From: Bromus sterilis
Taxonomy: Eukaryota > Streptophyta > Magnoliopsida > Poales > Poaceae
Direction of reading: 5' to 3'
Assembly (NCBI GenBank): GCA_950022295.1
Contig: OX465598.1
Coordinates: forward strand, 94,340,001 to 94,404,000
DNA: 64,000 bases
Of the stretch, positions 10,846-21,930 are shown one piece after another. The position numbers and the translations under genes were made by a program. The notes below the pieces were generated by a model, which made no database searches, was not told where the DNA came from, and saw nothing but the letters and a program-made list of their open reading frames with translations. Numbering within the stretch: position 1 is the first letter of the stretch; each line of letters opens with the position of its first letter.

Positions 10846-11795
10846 ATCCTTGAGCTACTAGACATTACTGTTACTGGAGGATCTTGACATATGAATCACC
10901 ATAATAATTTGAGTGGGCAAGATTTTAATAAAGGGTGTGGATTGAGACTGGTGTGCCCAGTTCAATCTTTAGTAGTAAGTTAAACTAAAATTTTGACTAG
11001 TTTAGTTCAGGAGAAAATTGGCTTTCTGCAAAACTAAACCATAAGCCTTTCCTTTGACTTACCTTGCATGTAGTTGTAGGTCCTTTACATAAACTTTTCT
11101 GTGTCACTTGCCGTACAAATCAGATGTACTGACCCGTTGTCGGGCTGTAACCTTCGGTGTTGCAGGTTTTTCAGACGATCAGTAAGGTGCGTTTAGGGGT
11201 TGCGAGTCTACACTCAGCATGTTCGCATGTGGCTGTTGATGGACTCCACGTTATTTGCTTTTGCTTCCGCTATATTTGTATTGAATAAGCTAGCCTTGAG
11301 CTATGCAACTTGTTATTTATTTTACTCTGGATCATATGTTGTAATAATGATGCACTTGTACTTTGATATACATCTATAATACTGTGTGTGCCAGCGAGTT
11401 CGATCCAGGGACTGGCACTTGAGCACAGAGACTTCAATTCGGTGTGAATTGGGTCGTTACATCGCGTAGGACGACGTTCCCGGTGTTTGCGAGCTAGGAG
11501 GTGTCCCAGCCAGTGTCCCTGTGGAGTGGAGTTCATCACCGCCGCCGTTGTTCCGCTGCTGAGTTATATTCCGCGGCTAGAGAGTTAGTCTGCTGATTGA
11601 TGTAGACCCGTGGTGAGCTTGAGGAGCAAGCTTGTTCTCCGTCTCGCTCCACCAGCGTTGTAATAAACCCTTTGTACCCGTATATTTATTAATAGAAAGC
11701 TTTTCAGTTCTATATCAAGCAGTGCCGTGTTCCAGAAGACTTGATCTCTGGGCTGGAGCACGGGGCGTTCCGGTCCTCTGAGCCGGGGTGCCACA

Positions 11796-13557
11796 ACATA
11801 CAACTCTGAATCAAAAAGTAATGACTCTATATGAATGCATGTGCCAGTGTAGCAGTATATGCAATGATCAAGCGCAACATGCAACAAAATATGAAGTGGG
11901 TAAACCCCAACTACAAGCAGGCTATGGGATCATGCAAGTCAATATGACAATGAAGGATAAGTCATATGAACATGAAGAACGATCGATGTTGCATGGCAAT
12001 ATATCTCGGAATGGCTATGGAAATGCCATGATAGGTAGGTATGGTGGATGTTTGGAGGAAGATATAATGAGGTTTATGATGACAGAGCGTATCGTCCAAG
12101 GGTTTGGATGCACCGGCGAAGTTTTCACCGACTCTCAAGGTGAGAAAGGGCAATGCACGGTACCGAAGAGGCTAGAAAAATATGGATGGTGGAAGTGCCA
12201 ACAATCGAATACTCGCATTAGTCTGAAGAACTCATGCACTTATTATCGGTAACTCTCTATCTAGTCAGGAGATTCACAAAGAGACAAGTAACCCAAGGAG
12301 GAGTGTATGGGTGCTTGGTTATCCTTGCGCATCCTCAACCCATGGTACGTGAGGGTACTCTATATATTACAACCCCGCAAAGATTAGTGATCCCTTTAGT
12401 AGCTAGAGTTCTCAACTATTTTTTAGTTTTCAAAAATAAGGCATGGTTAGCCAAGATACGGAACATATCACTAATGGGCGCAAGCTCAATTGCATAAACA
12501 TTCATCATTACTCAATCAATACCTCGACACTATTGCAAGATATCCAAAGCTAGGCCTAGTGATTTAGATTACCTATACACCACATATAAATCACACCATG
12601 ATACATATAAACCATTGCAACAGAAACAACTCTCTAAACAAATATAAGTGAACCATGAGAGTTCTAAACTTTCTACAAAAGAAATTAGTTGCTCTCAAAC
12701 AAGATCTAAGTGAAGAACAATAACGAACAAACATGCAGTAGATAAATTTAACACTCAACAGATATAAGTGAAGCTCTAGAGTGTTCTATGATAAAGCGGA
12801 GCGTGTATCTCTCCCAATCAAGCATGCTAGGGTCCGACATTGTAATGACCAGCAAACAAAAGAAAACAAAACTAAGAGAAAATATAGCGCTCCAAGGACA
12901 ACACATATAATGCGAAATAATAAAAGTATACTATTGAGAGAGACAACATGATAATTGTTTGATGAAGAAGGGGATGCACAGGGGAATCCCCAAGCTTATA
13001 TGCTTGAGTCTCTCCAAATACTTGTTGGGGGTGTCGGGGCTTCCCCAAGCTTGAGCTTTTGCCTCTAGTTTTCCTTCACACAAAACTTCTCATAAACTTA
13101 TTAGAGCGGTTGGTACACTTTTAGATAATCTGCCAAAACAGGACAAATTGTAAATGTTGATTTTTTAGGTGCACTTATGTAGCTCAAATAAGAAAACTCA
13201 AAACATATGGCAGGTTAACAATTGTATGAGGCACACTATGTGAAAAAATCAGCTTAAAAAGATGAACTGGTGATTATTAAAGATTTTTGCAATGAAGAAA
13301 ATAGAATATGTTTTCTGGACAACATGTCAGAACGTTTGCTTCCCTTACCATTAGAGGCTAAAACTTGGCACAAAACTTGAAAATAAAGATACAATTGTGT
13401 TGCTATAGTGGTAAGAGCATCCAAGACACAACAAAAGCAAAAATAAACCTAATCCGGTTTGCGCTTCCTCCCAATAAGCGCTTATTTAAAGCCATTAGCT
13501 AGGCATGAGTGTAACGATGCTCACAAAAGAGTAAGAGTTGAAGCACATAAAAGAGCA
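11796..13557 (-). other. Element C 3' non-coding region
   Basis: No ORF worth calling. It aligns with the first 1.9 kb of the window (element A) and with 54190-56090 (G), including the 'ggcaatatatctcgga' block and two 'tccccaagctt' blocks near 12985 and 13042. It therefore holds the 3' region shared by otherwise different lineage-1 elements. Confidence 0.6.
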
Positions 13558-14296
13558 TCAAAGGAGCAAAGATGAACCATATTTAAGTCTAACATGCTTC
13601 CTATGCATGGGCATATTGAAACAAAATAAATAAATGAAGCACAAAGTATAAAGCATAGGAAGGTAAAGCAAGAGCACCTTCAAGATTTTCAACATGGAGA
13701 GAGGTGTTTTCCTAACATGAAAATTTATACAACCATATTTCCCTCTCTCATAATAATTTTTAGTAGCATCATGAACAAACTCAATAATATAACCATCATC
13801 CAAAGCATTATCATAAAAACTTTCTAATAAAAACTCGTCATTATCAAGAATATCCATACTAGGCACAAATAGAGGATTATCATAAGACTTATAAAAATAG
13901 CAAGGATTATCATAAATAACAGTAGAAAAATCATCCTTGCAAGTTTCATTCATAGGGGCATCATGGCCAAAAGCATAAATTTCATCAAAAATGGATATTT
14001 CAAAAGATTCAATAGGATCATAGCAATCAATATAGCATTCATTATCCTCTGGTAAGCACGGAGGGGAATTATATAAAGTAAGATTCAAAGAGTTACTCTC
14101 ATTAGTTGGTAGAGATGGGTAGCTACTCGGTTCTTGCTCCCTTTCTTCGTCACTCTCCTCCTCTTTTTCATCCAATGCGCTTTCAGTTTCAGCAATTTCG
14201 TCTTCCATGGAGTCCTGCAAAGCATTAGTCTCTTCCTCTTGTGGAGATAACCTTTTGAGATGGTGAGTAATATAAGCATTGAAATCAAAATCCTCA
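13558..14296 (-). pseudogene. Acidic protein ORF of element C, C-terminal part
   Basis: I do not recognise a catalytic or nucleic-acid-binding domain. The longest ATG-initiated stretch (14220 to 13558, 220 aa) is rich in Asp and Glu: an acidic run (EKEEESDEEREQE) is followed by a segment with the SFEISIFDEIYAFGHDA motif and many Asp, Tyr and Asn residues. The C-terminus becomes hydrophobic and then basic, which may be read-through beyond the original stop. The frame stays open upstream of this ATG, so the true protein was probably continuous with the 14384-14656 piece and later broken by a frameshift. From memory, similar Asp/Glu-rich ORFs recur in non-autonomous Triticeae gypsy elements; no function is known to me. 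Confidence 0.5.
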
Positions 14297-14383
14297 AAGC
14301 AATAACTAATTATATCAAGACTCTCGGATTTGTAAGGGGCATCATCAATATTTTCAAGAAAATAAGTAATTTCATAGGCAGCC

Positions 14384-14656
14384 TTAAAAACAACAAATTT
14401 TATCTATTTGTTCTGCATCATAAAAATCACAATTTTCCGTAGCATAAGAAGCTAAGGTTTCATCATCATTGTACTCACATTGGAAATCAAGGTGTATATG
14501 CCTCATAAAGCAATCAGATTCATCCAGGCAGAAAGGTATATCATATATTGAGCACAAGTTTCTAGCATACTCGTACAATTGATTTATTAGTTTCCATAAG
14601 TGTATCCCTTTTTGAGAGAAGCGGTATTCCTTGTAATATTCTTGTTGATCCTCCAT
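14384..14656 (-). pseudogene. Acidic protein ORF of element C, N-terminal part
   Basis: 90 aa from the ATG at 14656, about 105 bp downstream of the primer site, where gag begins in the sister elements. It starts MEDQQEYYKEYRFSQKG and continues with Cys, Asp and Tyr-rich sequence (CSIYDIPFCLDESD). There is no gag motif, so this ORF appears to occupy the gag position in a derivative that lost gag. It ends at a stop, and similar composition resumes in another frame downstream at 14296. The N-terminal extension open into the LTR is ignored because it crosses the primer site. Function unknown. Confidence 0.5.
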
Positions 14657-14763
14657 GAATCCCTTGCAAATAAGATCTAGTCTCACAGAAAGTAACCATT
14701 GTAAGAAAACAGAGTAATAATAAAAAGTGTACTTATCAAGTGAACTTATAAGTAAAGCTATGC

Positions 14764-14781
14764 TCCCCGGCAACGGCGCCA
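14764..14781 (-). other. Primer-binding site, element C (tRNA-Asp)
   Basis: On the minus strand TGGCGCCGTTGCCGGGGA, fully complementary to the 3' end of plant tRNA-Asp as I recall it. It starts 11 bp from the LTR edge. Confidence 0.85.
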
Positions 14782-14792
14782 GAAAATAGTCT

Positions 14793-16306
14793 TGATAACC
14801 CACAAGTGTAGGGGATCGCAACAATCTTCGTGGGTAGGTATAATCCAATTTATTGATTCGACACAAGGGGAGAAAAAGAATACTTATAAGCCTTAGAAGT
14901 TGAGTTGTCAATTCAACCACACCTGAAAAAACGTTAGACATGATATAAGTGGCAACGGTGTGTTGACGGGTGTAGCCTTTAAGACTTCCCCAATCACCAA
15001 CACCACAAAGTAGTAGCAGGAAAGAGAGCAATAGTAACAACGAAGGAAAATAAAGATGAAAGATGGACTGGGGTTCAAGGTTTCACTAGTGGTAACTCTC
15101 CAAGCTAAAAGACAAGTGTTGGGTGCACAAATTACAGTTGAGCAATTGACAAAATTGCACTAACTCTAGCCAAAGAACAAACTAGAGCATCCTACTCTAA
15201 GAACCAAACTTAGGCATGTGTTGCATATGTAGTTGTACGTGCTTGCAATAAGAACTTTGCACAACATATTTTGTCCTACCATCCCGCTACCAATGGTGCC
15301 AAAAGGAACTTATGGAGATTAAGGTGCTCCTGTCAAAGAGCACCGGAACAAAGCATTAACACTCTATGAATACATGTAATCCTCAAATTATAGCCCATCC
15401 CCTTTGGTGTCTGAAGCTATCACCATTGAGATCACCGGTTCTGGACAGTAACAGGTGCATACAACCGTAGATAATATCTAGAACAACAATTATAATGATG
15501 CAACCATAAAGTGCTCAGATCTTAAATCATGTTACTCGTGCACTAGTAACAAGCATTCAGAACAAAAAATTGCAGCAACAATAATTCGTAAACTTCTTAG
15601 GACTGAACAAGGTAACAATTCATCGGATCCCAACAAACACAACATCAATTACATCATATGGATCTCAATCATGCAGGGCAGCTCAAGAACTTTGTATTGA
15701 AGATCTAGGGGGAGAAGATACCACATAGATACTTCCAAGAACCCGTGGTCCAAGGGGGAACTACTCAAGAAGCATCATGGAGCGAAGAGGAGTTGATTAA
15801 GATGACCCCGGGGGCCAAGGCCCTCTCCGGCAGGGTGCAGGAGCAGGATCCTGGTGACCCTCGAAGCTAGGTTTCGACGGCGGAGGATATCGGGATCGCT
15901 TCTGCAAAATAGGTCTGGATATCTTGGTTTTTGCACTGGGGTGTAAATATAGGCCAAGGTGGAGTGCAAGGCGGTGCCTTAGTCACCGGGTTAGGCTCTC
16001 CGCGCGGCTAGGGGTGCCCACGTGGCCATGCCGCCCCGGTGATGTGGGCCTCCCCTAGAGATACCCTTCTGGCTCTGTGGTTCTTCTGGTAAATAAGAAT
16101 TTTGGTGATTTTTTGGGAGTTTTCTGAGCAACTTCATTTTTTTACCTTTTCTGCATTGCATAGACAAAACAAACAGAAACTGGCACTGGGCTCTATATTA
16201 GTAGGTTAGTTCAATAAATGATTCAAAATCATGGCAAAAAGATATATCAATGACACAAAATGAGCATGGAACAAGCAAAAATTATAGATACGTTTGAGAC
16301 GTATCA
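14793..16306 (-). repeat. 5' LTR of element C
   Basis: 1514 bp. On the minus strand it opens TGATACGTCTCAAACG and ends GGGTTATCA. A TATA-like box (minus CCTATATTTA at 15943-15952) precedes a GC-rich leader. The family is distinct from A/G but related at both ends. Confidence 0.8.
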
Positions 16307-16534
16307 ACTTCCAATCATGATCAAGGCACCTATGTATTACTTCATGCTTTGCTATGTTGTGTTTGCTAGGATCTGATGGATTATGAGATTATGTTCAGAT
16401 TGTGATGATTAATATATTTGGTTTACCTTTTTATTTTAGTTCTTCAGTAATCTTGCATGTTTTCCAATGTGTTTTATTGCTTTGGCCAAGTAGTAGATTG
16501 CCACTCCAAGAGGGAGTGTTATGCCAGATAATGG
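16307..16534 (+). repeat. Fragment X: middle part of a forward A/G-family LTR
   Basis: It matches the reverse complement of element A's LTR at about 4900-5130, for example the 'ctgatggattatgagatt' and 'ttgctttggccaagtagt' blocks. Element C bounds it on the left and fragment Y on the right. It is the oldest host layer visible in the left half. Confidence 0.7.
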
Positions 16535-16834
16535 TGATACGTCCCAAACGTATCTATAATTTCTGCTTGCTCCATGCATGTTTTGTGTGATATTGCTATG
16601 CTTTTGATACACTTTCATACACTTTTGATCATATTTGGACTAACCTATTAACGCAGTGCACCCCAGTGCCAGTTCCTGTTTTTTGTTGTCTTTTTATTTC
16701 AGGTTTACACCGTATTAAAAGTGCTCCAAAAATTCTGGAAAAATCCAATAAAACATCAGCGTACGGAAACCTTCTAGAGCCCTAAAGGAGAGCCGAGGGG
16801 GGCCACCATGTTCCTTGGCGTCCAGGGGCGCGGC
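16535..16834 (+). repeat. Fragment Y: first 300 bp of a forward A/G-family LTR
   Basis: Begins TGATACGTCCCAAACG and follows the start of the A/G LTR through the GC-rich block, then is cut by the D LTR at 16835. Starting an LTR in the middle of fragment X implies insertion of Y into X. The remainder should lie right of this window. Confidence 0.7.
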
Positions 16835-18343
16835 TGATACGTCCAAAATGCATCACTATTTTATATAGTAATTATTTCTTATTCATTGATATATTTCATG
16901 TTATGATGCTATTCTTATGTTGTTTTGGCTTATTTTACACGGTTTGCAACTTTCCGGTGCCAAAGCAGCATACGCAGGATTCAGCGGTAAAAAGTGGACG
17001 CTGAGTTGCTGAAGAAGAACACCTCCAAATTACCTGAAAATTGACGGAGGGTGTTTTTCAGAAGGATGATGAAGACACGCAAAAGAGGGACCAGAGGGGG
17101 GGGCACAGGGTGCCCAGACGGCCACCTGGCACGACCCCCACCCTAGCCGCGCTGGGAGGGTGCCTGGACCCCTGGGGCCACTCCGGATCCCCCCTGTGGC
17201 CTATATATCACTCGTCCTCTAAAAACCCTTAAAAGTGGAAAGTTTTAGGAGTTCCGTCGCCGCTCGATGGCGGAAACCTACAGAGGAGAAAAGACATCTC
17301 CGGCGGGCAGATTCCGCCGGGGAGAACACCTCCCGGAAGGGGAGATCATCGCCATCGTCATCACCATCGTCACGGGCATCATCGAGATCATCATCAACAT
17401 CATCCCCAACATCAGCACCATCTTCATCTTCATCCAATCTCACCTTACAAGTCCAACTTGTGTTGTAATCCGTACTATCTATCATCTCTACTCTACCAGT
17501 GTTGATTACTACCGTGTGATGAATGCTATTGAGTTTTGTTGGAGAAATATCACTATGTCCATATCATCTATTTATCTCCACTGATCATGATCTCTTTTAT
17601 GTCTTGTGAGTAGTTACTTTAGTTCTTGAGGACATGGGAGAAGTCTAGTTGTTAGTAGTCATATGATGTTGAAGTAATATGTATTGTTTGATATTTAAGT
17701 TGTGTTGTTATTTTCCTAGTGGTGTTGTGTGAGTCGAACACTCAACACTTCGCCTTATTAAGGACCTAGGGGAATGCATTGTGTACAAAGAATGCTTACG
17801 GTGGGTTGCCGGGGTGATAGAAACCTGAACCCCAGTTCGCACGCTTTTGCACAAGGGAACAATGGATCATCGATCATATTGCTATGGTTAGGCTTTTGCC
17901 TTAATTACTATCTTGTATTTGCGGATGCTTGAAAGGTGTTTAATCATAAGAGTGCACTTATCTTAGTCTAGAGGGTGCACTAGCATAGATCCACCCACTC
18001 AACACTTATCAGCACAGTACATAGTACCGATACGGAATATGGCAAAAGTACATGACTATTTCTCCCATGTGTCCTCAAGAACGCTTTAGCCTTTATAAGT
18101 TCAATTTCTAGGCCTATCCTTTGCTCAAAAGGATCGGGCCACTTGTTACTCCTCCGTGCTCTTTACTTTGCTTGTTTTTACCTTTTTGTTGCTTATATCG
18201 AAAACCCCTAAAAAGTAATCTTTCAGTTCCTGCGGCTATTTCTTTACCAAAGTCACTTACCAATACCTTCTGCTCCTCGTTGGGTTCGACACTCTTATTT
18301 ATCGAAAACGCTACAAACGATCCCCTACAGTTGAGGGTCATCA
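16835..18343 (+). repeat. 5' LTR of element D
   Basis: 1509 bp, TGATACGTCC...GGGTCATCA. Contains a TATA-like CTATATAT at 17201-17208 and a poly-purine/GC leader. A 'catcatcgagatcatcatc' type microsatellite-like stretch lies at 17345-17440. Confidence 0.85.
17201..17208 (+). promoter_or_regulatory. TATA-like box of the element D LTR
   Basis: CTATATAT, preceded by the GC-rich CCTGGGGCC block and followed by a short leader, as in the other lineage-1 LTRs. Confidence 0.5.
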
Positions 18344-18355
18344 AGTACTTTTTTC

Positions 18356-18373
18356 TGGCGCCGTTGCCGGGGA
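18356..18373 (+). other. Primer-binding site, element D (tRNA-Asp)
   Basis: TGGCGCCGTTGCCGGGGA, 12 bp after the LTR end; identical to the site in C and E. Confidence 0.9.
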
Positions 18374-18454
18374 GCGTAGCGCTATTAGTAAGTGAAGCTG
18401 GTAAGGAAGTTTTTATATATTTGTTTTTATTTTGCCACTGTTGCTTTTGTCCTT

Positions 18455-20292
18455 ATGGACCCCTCTACTCTTGGATCGTTGTTTATGGGTAAACGCCCCA
18501 CAACTGTGGTGGTCACTCCTACCCCTACTAATATTTTGCCTTACAAAATACCTTCTGGTATTATCAATTATGTCTTGTCTAATCGCTATGCAGGAGATAG
18601 ACATCCAGGTGAACACTTGCTATATTTAACACAATTATGTTCATTATTTAAGCTTGCAGGTGTGTCATTAGATTTCATCGTGAAGAAATTATTCTCCATA
18701 TCGCTTATAGGTAAAGCTTCAGATTGGTATAAGCTCCTCGATAACTCACATCTACTTAATTGGGAAGAGCTTATGTCTCTCTTTTATACAAAGTTTTACC
18801 CTCTTCATGAAATTCATCGAGACAGGAATTACATCTACAACTTTTGGTCTCGCGACGGAGAGAGCATCGCTCAAGCTTGGGGGAGACTTAAATCCCTAAT
18901 GTTCAAATGTCCTATACATGAACTCCCCAAAAATATTATACTTACAAATTTTTATGCGAGGCTTTCTCGTCAGGATAAGGAGATGTTGGATGCCTCCTCT
19001 AGAGGGGTATTCCAAACAAGAAGCGTCGAAAAAAAGTGGGATCTCGTCAAGAGGATACAGAAGAATACCGAATACTAGGAAATCAATAAAGGTATTGAAT
19101 CCCCTATAAATTATGGGCATGATTACATTGAGAGCTATGTGAAAACTGATTATTTTAATACCTTTTGTTCTAAGTTTGGTCTTGATTCCCAGCTTATGAT
19201 TTATTTTTGTAAGAACTTTGCCTCTCACATTGACTCTTCTAAGGAGGATAAGGATCAGTATCATAAACCCTTTATAGAGTTACCTGTTGATATTCATGTT
19301 GCTGATCCTATTCTGCCTGTAGTTTTTTATGAAAAGCCCCCTTTTCCCACAAGGATAAGGGAGCACTCTTTTGTGACAGGCATAATAAATAAAAGTGGGA
19401 GAAGAACTGACAAACCTGAGTACCTGATCAAGGTCGATGCTCAAGTAGGGATGGTTAAATATTTAGTTACTAATGATGTTTCAGGTTCCAAGATAAATTT
19501 TTGTGTTGTTTCAACTAACATTTTCACAACCAAGAATAAGAGTCCAATTTGAGGTACACTAGTTTTATCTGTCAAAATAGGAGATCACAACTATTATGGG
19601 CTTTGCGATCTGGGGTCCAGTGCTAGCGCGATTCCTTATTCACTCTATCAGGAGATCATGGGTGAGATTTCACCCTGTGAACTTGAACAAGTTGATGCTA
19701 CTATTTATTTAGCGAACAAAGAAACTATTTCTCCCATTGGAATTGTGAGAGATGTTGAAGTCCTATGTGGAAAGGTAAAGTATTCTACCAACTTTCTCGT
19801 ACTTGGTTCAGTGCAAGATAGTTTTTTCCCTATTATCTTTGGTAGACCTTTCCTCAGCACTTGTGGTGCTATTATAGATTGTAAAAAGGTAAAGTCTCTG
19901 TTGAATTCAATGGTGAGCCATATGAATTTAACTTTTCTAAATTTTCCAAGCAATCTCGTGGTACTGATTTACTTAGTGATGACAAAATTATTGAAAATAT
20001 TGCTTCTATTGTTATTCCTCCTAATGGTCCTTAGTAGCAATATATGGAAGACCACGAGAATGATATGCATATGCAGGAAAGAAATGAGTTAGACAAAATA
20101 TTTGCAAGACAAGATGCTATCCTGAAGCACAACCTTCCAGTTGAGCCTTTGGGGATCCTAGCACAACTAAAAGAAGACCCGGTGTTTGACCTCAAACCTT
20201 TGCCCGATACGCTCAAGTATGCCTATTTAGATGAAAAGAAAATATATCCTGTCACTATCAATGCTAACCATTCAGGATTTGAAGAAGAGCGC
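18455..20292 (+). pseudogene. gag-pol: Gag-protease (start of gag-pol) of element D, broken
   Basis: Polyprotein start MDPSTLGS at 18455, about 80 bp after the primer site. Gag motifs follow: SLIGKASDWYKLLD, FYTKFYPL and SIAQAWGRLKSL. Two in-frame stops break the frame, TAG at 19076-19078 and TGA at 19550-19552. The reading phase is the same on both sides, so these are point changes. A retropepsin-like domain follows: LCDLGSSASAIP active-site motif near 19607 and IIFGRPFL near 19838. One frameshift around 19890 moves the remainder to another frame, where DLKPLPDTLKYAYLDEKK matches the protease-RT linker of autonomous gypsy elements. The old F-family LTR then cuts the frame at 20293, before RT. 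No CCHC knuckle is evident in the part seen. Confidence 0.8.
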
Positions 20293-20570
20293 TGTGACAC
20301 CCCCAAAATCGAGTCATGTACAGTAATCATACACGCAAAGTACACGATCGAGATCAGGGACTCACGGTGAGATATCACAGCACAACTCACAAATAAAATA
20401 ACACAAGTTGTTTAATACAAGCCAGGGGCTACGAGCGCTCGAATAGAGCAGCTCGAGAGCATAAAGTTAGCGGAAGCAAAAGTATCTGAGTACAGACACA
20501 AGGTACACATGATCTTCCTTAAGAAGGCTAGCACAAAAACAACAACGATCGAAAAGGCGAGGCCTCCTGC
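20293..20570 (-). repeat. Old F-family LTR, 3'-terminal piece 1
   Basis: Minus strand ends GATTTTGGGGGTGTCACA, matching the 3' end of the young F LTR (36000-36117) with many substitutions. It continues at 47690 after element E. It interrupts element D's coding frame. Confidence 0.85.
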
Positions 20571-21917
20571 TGATGACCCTCAACTGTAAGGGATCGATTG
20601 TACTGTTCTCGCGGGTAAGTTAACCAAATTTATTGATTCGACACAAGGGGACACAAAGAGTATTTATAAGCTTTGACAGTTGAGTTGTCAATTCAACCGC
20701 ACCTGAAATATGTTTGCTTGCAAGAAAGTATTAATAGCAACTGTGATATGATAGTGATAATGATAAAAGCAAAAGTAAACTAGTAGTAACCAGCAGGACT
20801 AAAACACTGTAGGCTAGGGAGATGGATGGTTGGACGCTGCATGAATAAGAATGAACATGTAATAGATTCTAACATGGGGCAAGCACGCAGAAAAGTAATG
20901 ATCATCTAGGCAAATATCAAACATTAGGCATGTATCCCATAGGTAGTTGTGCGTGCTTGCAATAAGAACTTGAACAACATCTTTTTTCCTACCATCCCGC
21001 TATGAACGGGGCCAAAAGGAACTTATGGAGATTAAGGTGCTCTTGTCAAAGAGCACCGGAACAGAGCAATAAACTCAATGGATACATGGAATCCCCAAAT
21101 TATGGACCATCCCCTTTGGTGTCCCAAGCTGTCACCTTTGGGATCGCTGGTTCCGGACCATAATAGGTGCATACAACTCATAGATAGGATCTTGAACATA
21201 GATAAACTCATGAAAACATAAGTGGTTCAGATCTGAAAATATGGCACTCGGGCCCAAAGTGACAAGCATTAAGAACAAAAAGTTGTAGCAAAGATGATAA
21301 ACACCAAAGTAGATGATAGGCAACATGCCCCCAACAATCTGACGAACTATTACATTATCTTCCCTACCATCCCCTTTGCCTACAGCAGGGAAATACTCAG
21401 ACATGTGAAGGGAATTCATGGAGGAAGGATGGAGTGGTGATGGTGATGGCGATGACGACGATCTCCCCCCTCCGGAGGCCAAATCAGCCTCCAGATTAGC
21501 CCTCCCGAGGAAGAACAGAGGTTGGCGGCGGCTCCGCGACGGGTTCTGGAAAACTGGCTTCTGTTTCGGAGTTTCCCCGTCACGGGAATAAATAGGAGCC
21601 AAAGCAGGGCACCAGGGGAGGGGGAGTCGCCCAGGCGGCCTCCCGGTGCAGCCCCACCCATGGCCGCGCCCACAGGGCGCCTGGGGCCCCCTGGCTGCCC
21701 TCTGGCCCATCTTCTGGCTCAGGGCTCCTTTGGGTACGTGGATTTTTTGGTATTTTTCTGGGAATTTTCTGAGTTGTCCAAAAATCCATTTTCCTGCGCA
21801 CAGGCAGCTCTGCTGAAAACAGCGTCAGTCCGGGTTAGTTTAGTTCAAATCATGCAAGAATGAGGGCTAAACAATAGCAAAAGTGTTTGGAAAAGTAGAT
21901 ACATTTGAGACGTATCA
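20571..21917 (-). repeat. 3' LTR of element E
   Basis: 1347 bp. Minus strand TGATACGTCTC...GGGTCATCA. Collinear with 46319-47689, differing by substitutions and small indels. Confidence 0.9.
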
Positions 21918-21930
21918 ACTCCCCCAAGCT
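21918..21930 (-). other. Polypurine tract of element E
   Basis: Minus strand AGCTTGGGGGAGT directly abutting the 3' LTR; the expected plus-strand primer site. Confidence 0.75.

Larger units (their letters stand above)
8124..11461 (+). mobile_element. Solo LTR, plus orientation, inserted in LTR B
   Basis: 3338 bp from TGTAACACCCC to GGGTCGTTACA, so the termini form a TGTAAC/GTTACA inverted repeat. Flanking 5-mers are tcgtg (8119-8123) and tcgcg (11462-11466), a target-site duplication with one difference. No primer site or internal region is present, as expected after LTR-LTR recombination. An extremely GC-rich, CGCCGCC-rich block lies at 8940-9270. The same family occurs inverted at 49476-52968. 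Confidence 0.85.
5782..11795 (+). mobile_element. LTR B: long LTR of a lineage-2 gypsy element, interrupted by element A and a solo LTR
   Basis: The pieces are 5782-8123 and 11462-11795. Its 5' end is off-window, beyond element A. It reads forward: TATA-like box, GC-rich leader, then about 1.8 kb of AT-richer untranslated sequence ending GTGCCACA. It carries the palindrome row shared by the other long LTRs (7614-7665). No PBS or internal region follows, because element C sequence resumes at 11796, so B is probably a solo LTR inserted in C. B as an LTR is inferred from these shared features, not from a second copy. Confidence 0.6.
11796..16306 (-). mobile_element. Element C: non-autonomous lineage-1 LTR retrotransposon with an acidic ORF
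   Basis: On the minus strand: 5' LTR (16306 to 14793), perfect tRNA-Asp primer site, acidic ORF pieces, then a 3' non-coding region up to LTR B, which apparently split it; the rest would lie left of the window. The right flank is LTR fragment X, so C entered X. There is no gag, protease or pol domain. Confidence 0.75.
16835..20292 (+). mobile_element. Element D: front half of a gypsy element that looks autonomous
   Basis: Forward order: 5' LTR, perfect tRNA-Asp primer site, gag-protease frame, then the start of the protease-RT linker. It is cut at 20293 by the 3' end of the old minus-strand F-family LTR. RT, RNase H, integrase and 3' LTR, if they survive, lie right of the window. D has the same LTR start and primer site as A, C, E and G, making it the best local candidate for a helper type. 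Confidence 0.75.

Noticed and set aside
17345..17440. ATC-rich ORFs in the D LTR
   Set aside because: Simple 'atcatc'-type repeat in the LTR leader produces Ser- or Asp-rich frames; no coding evidence.
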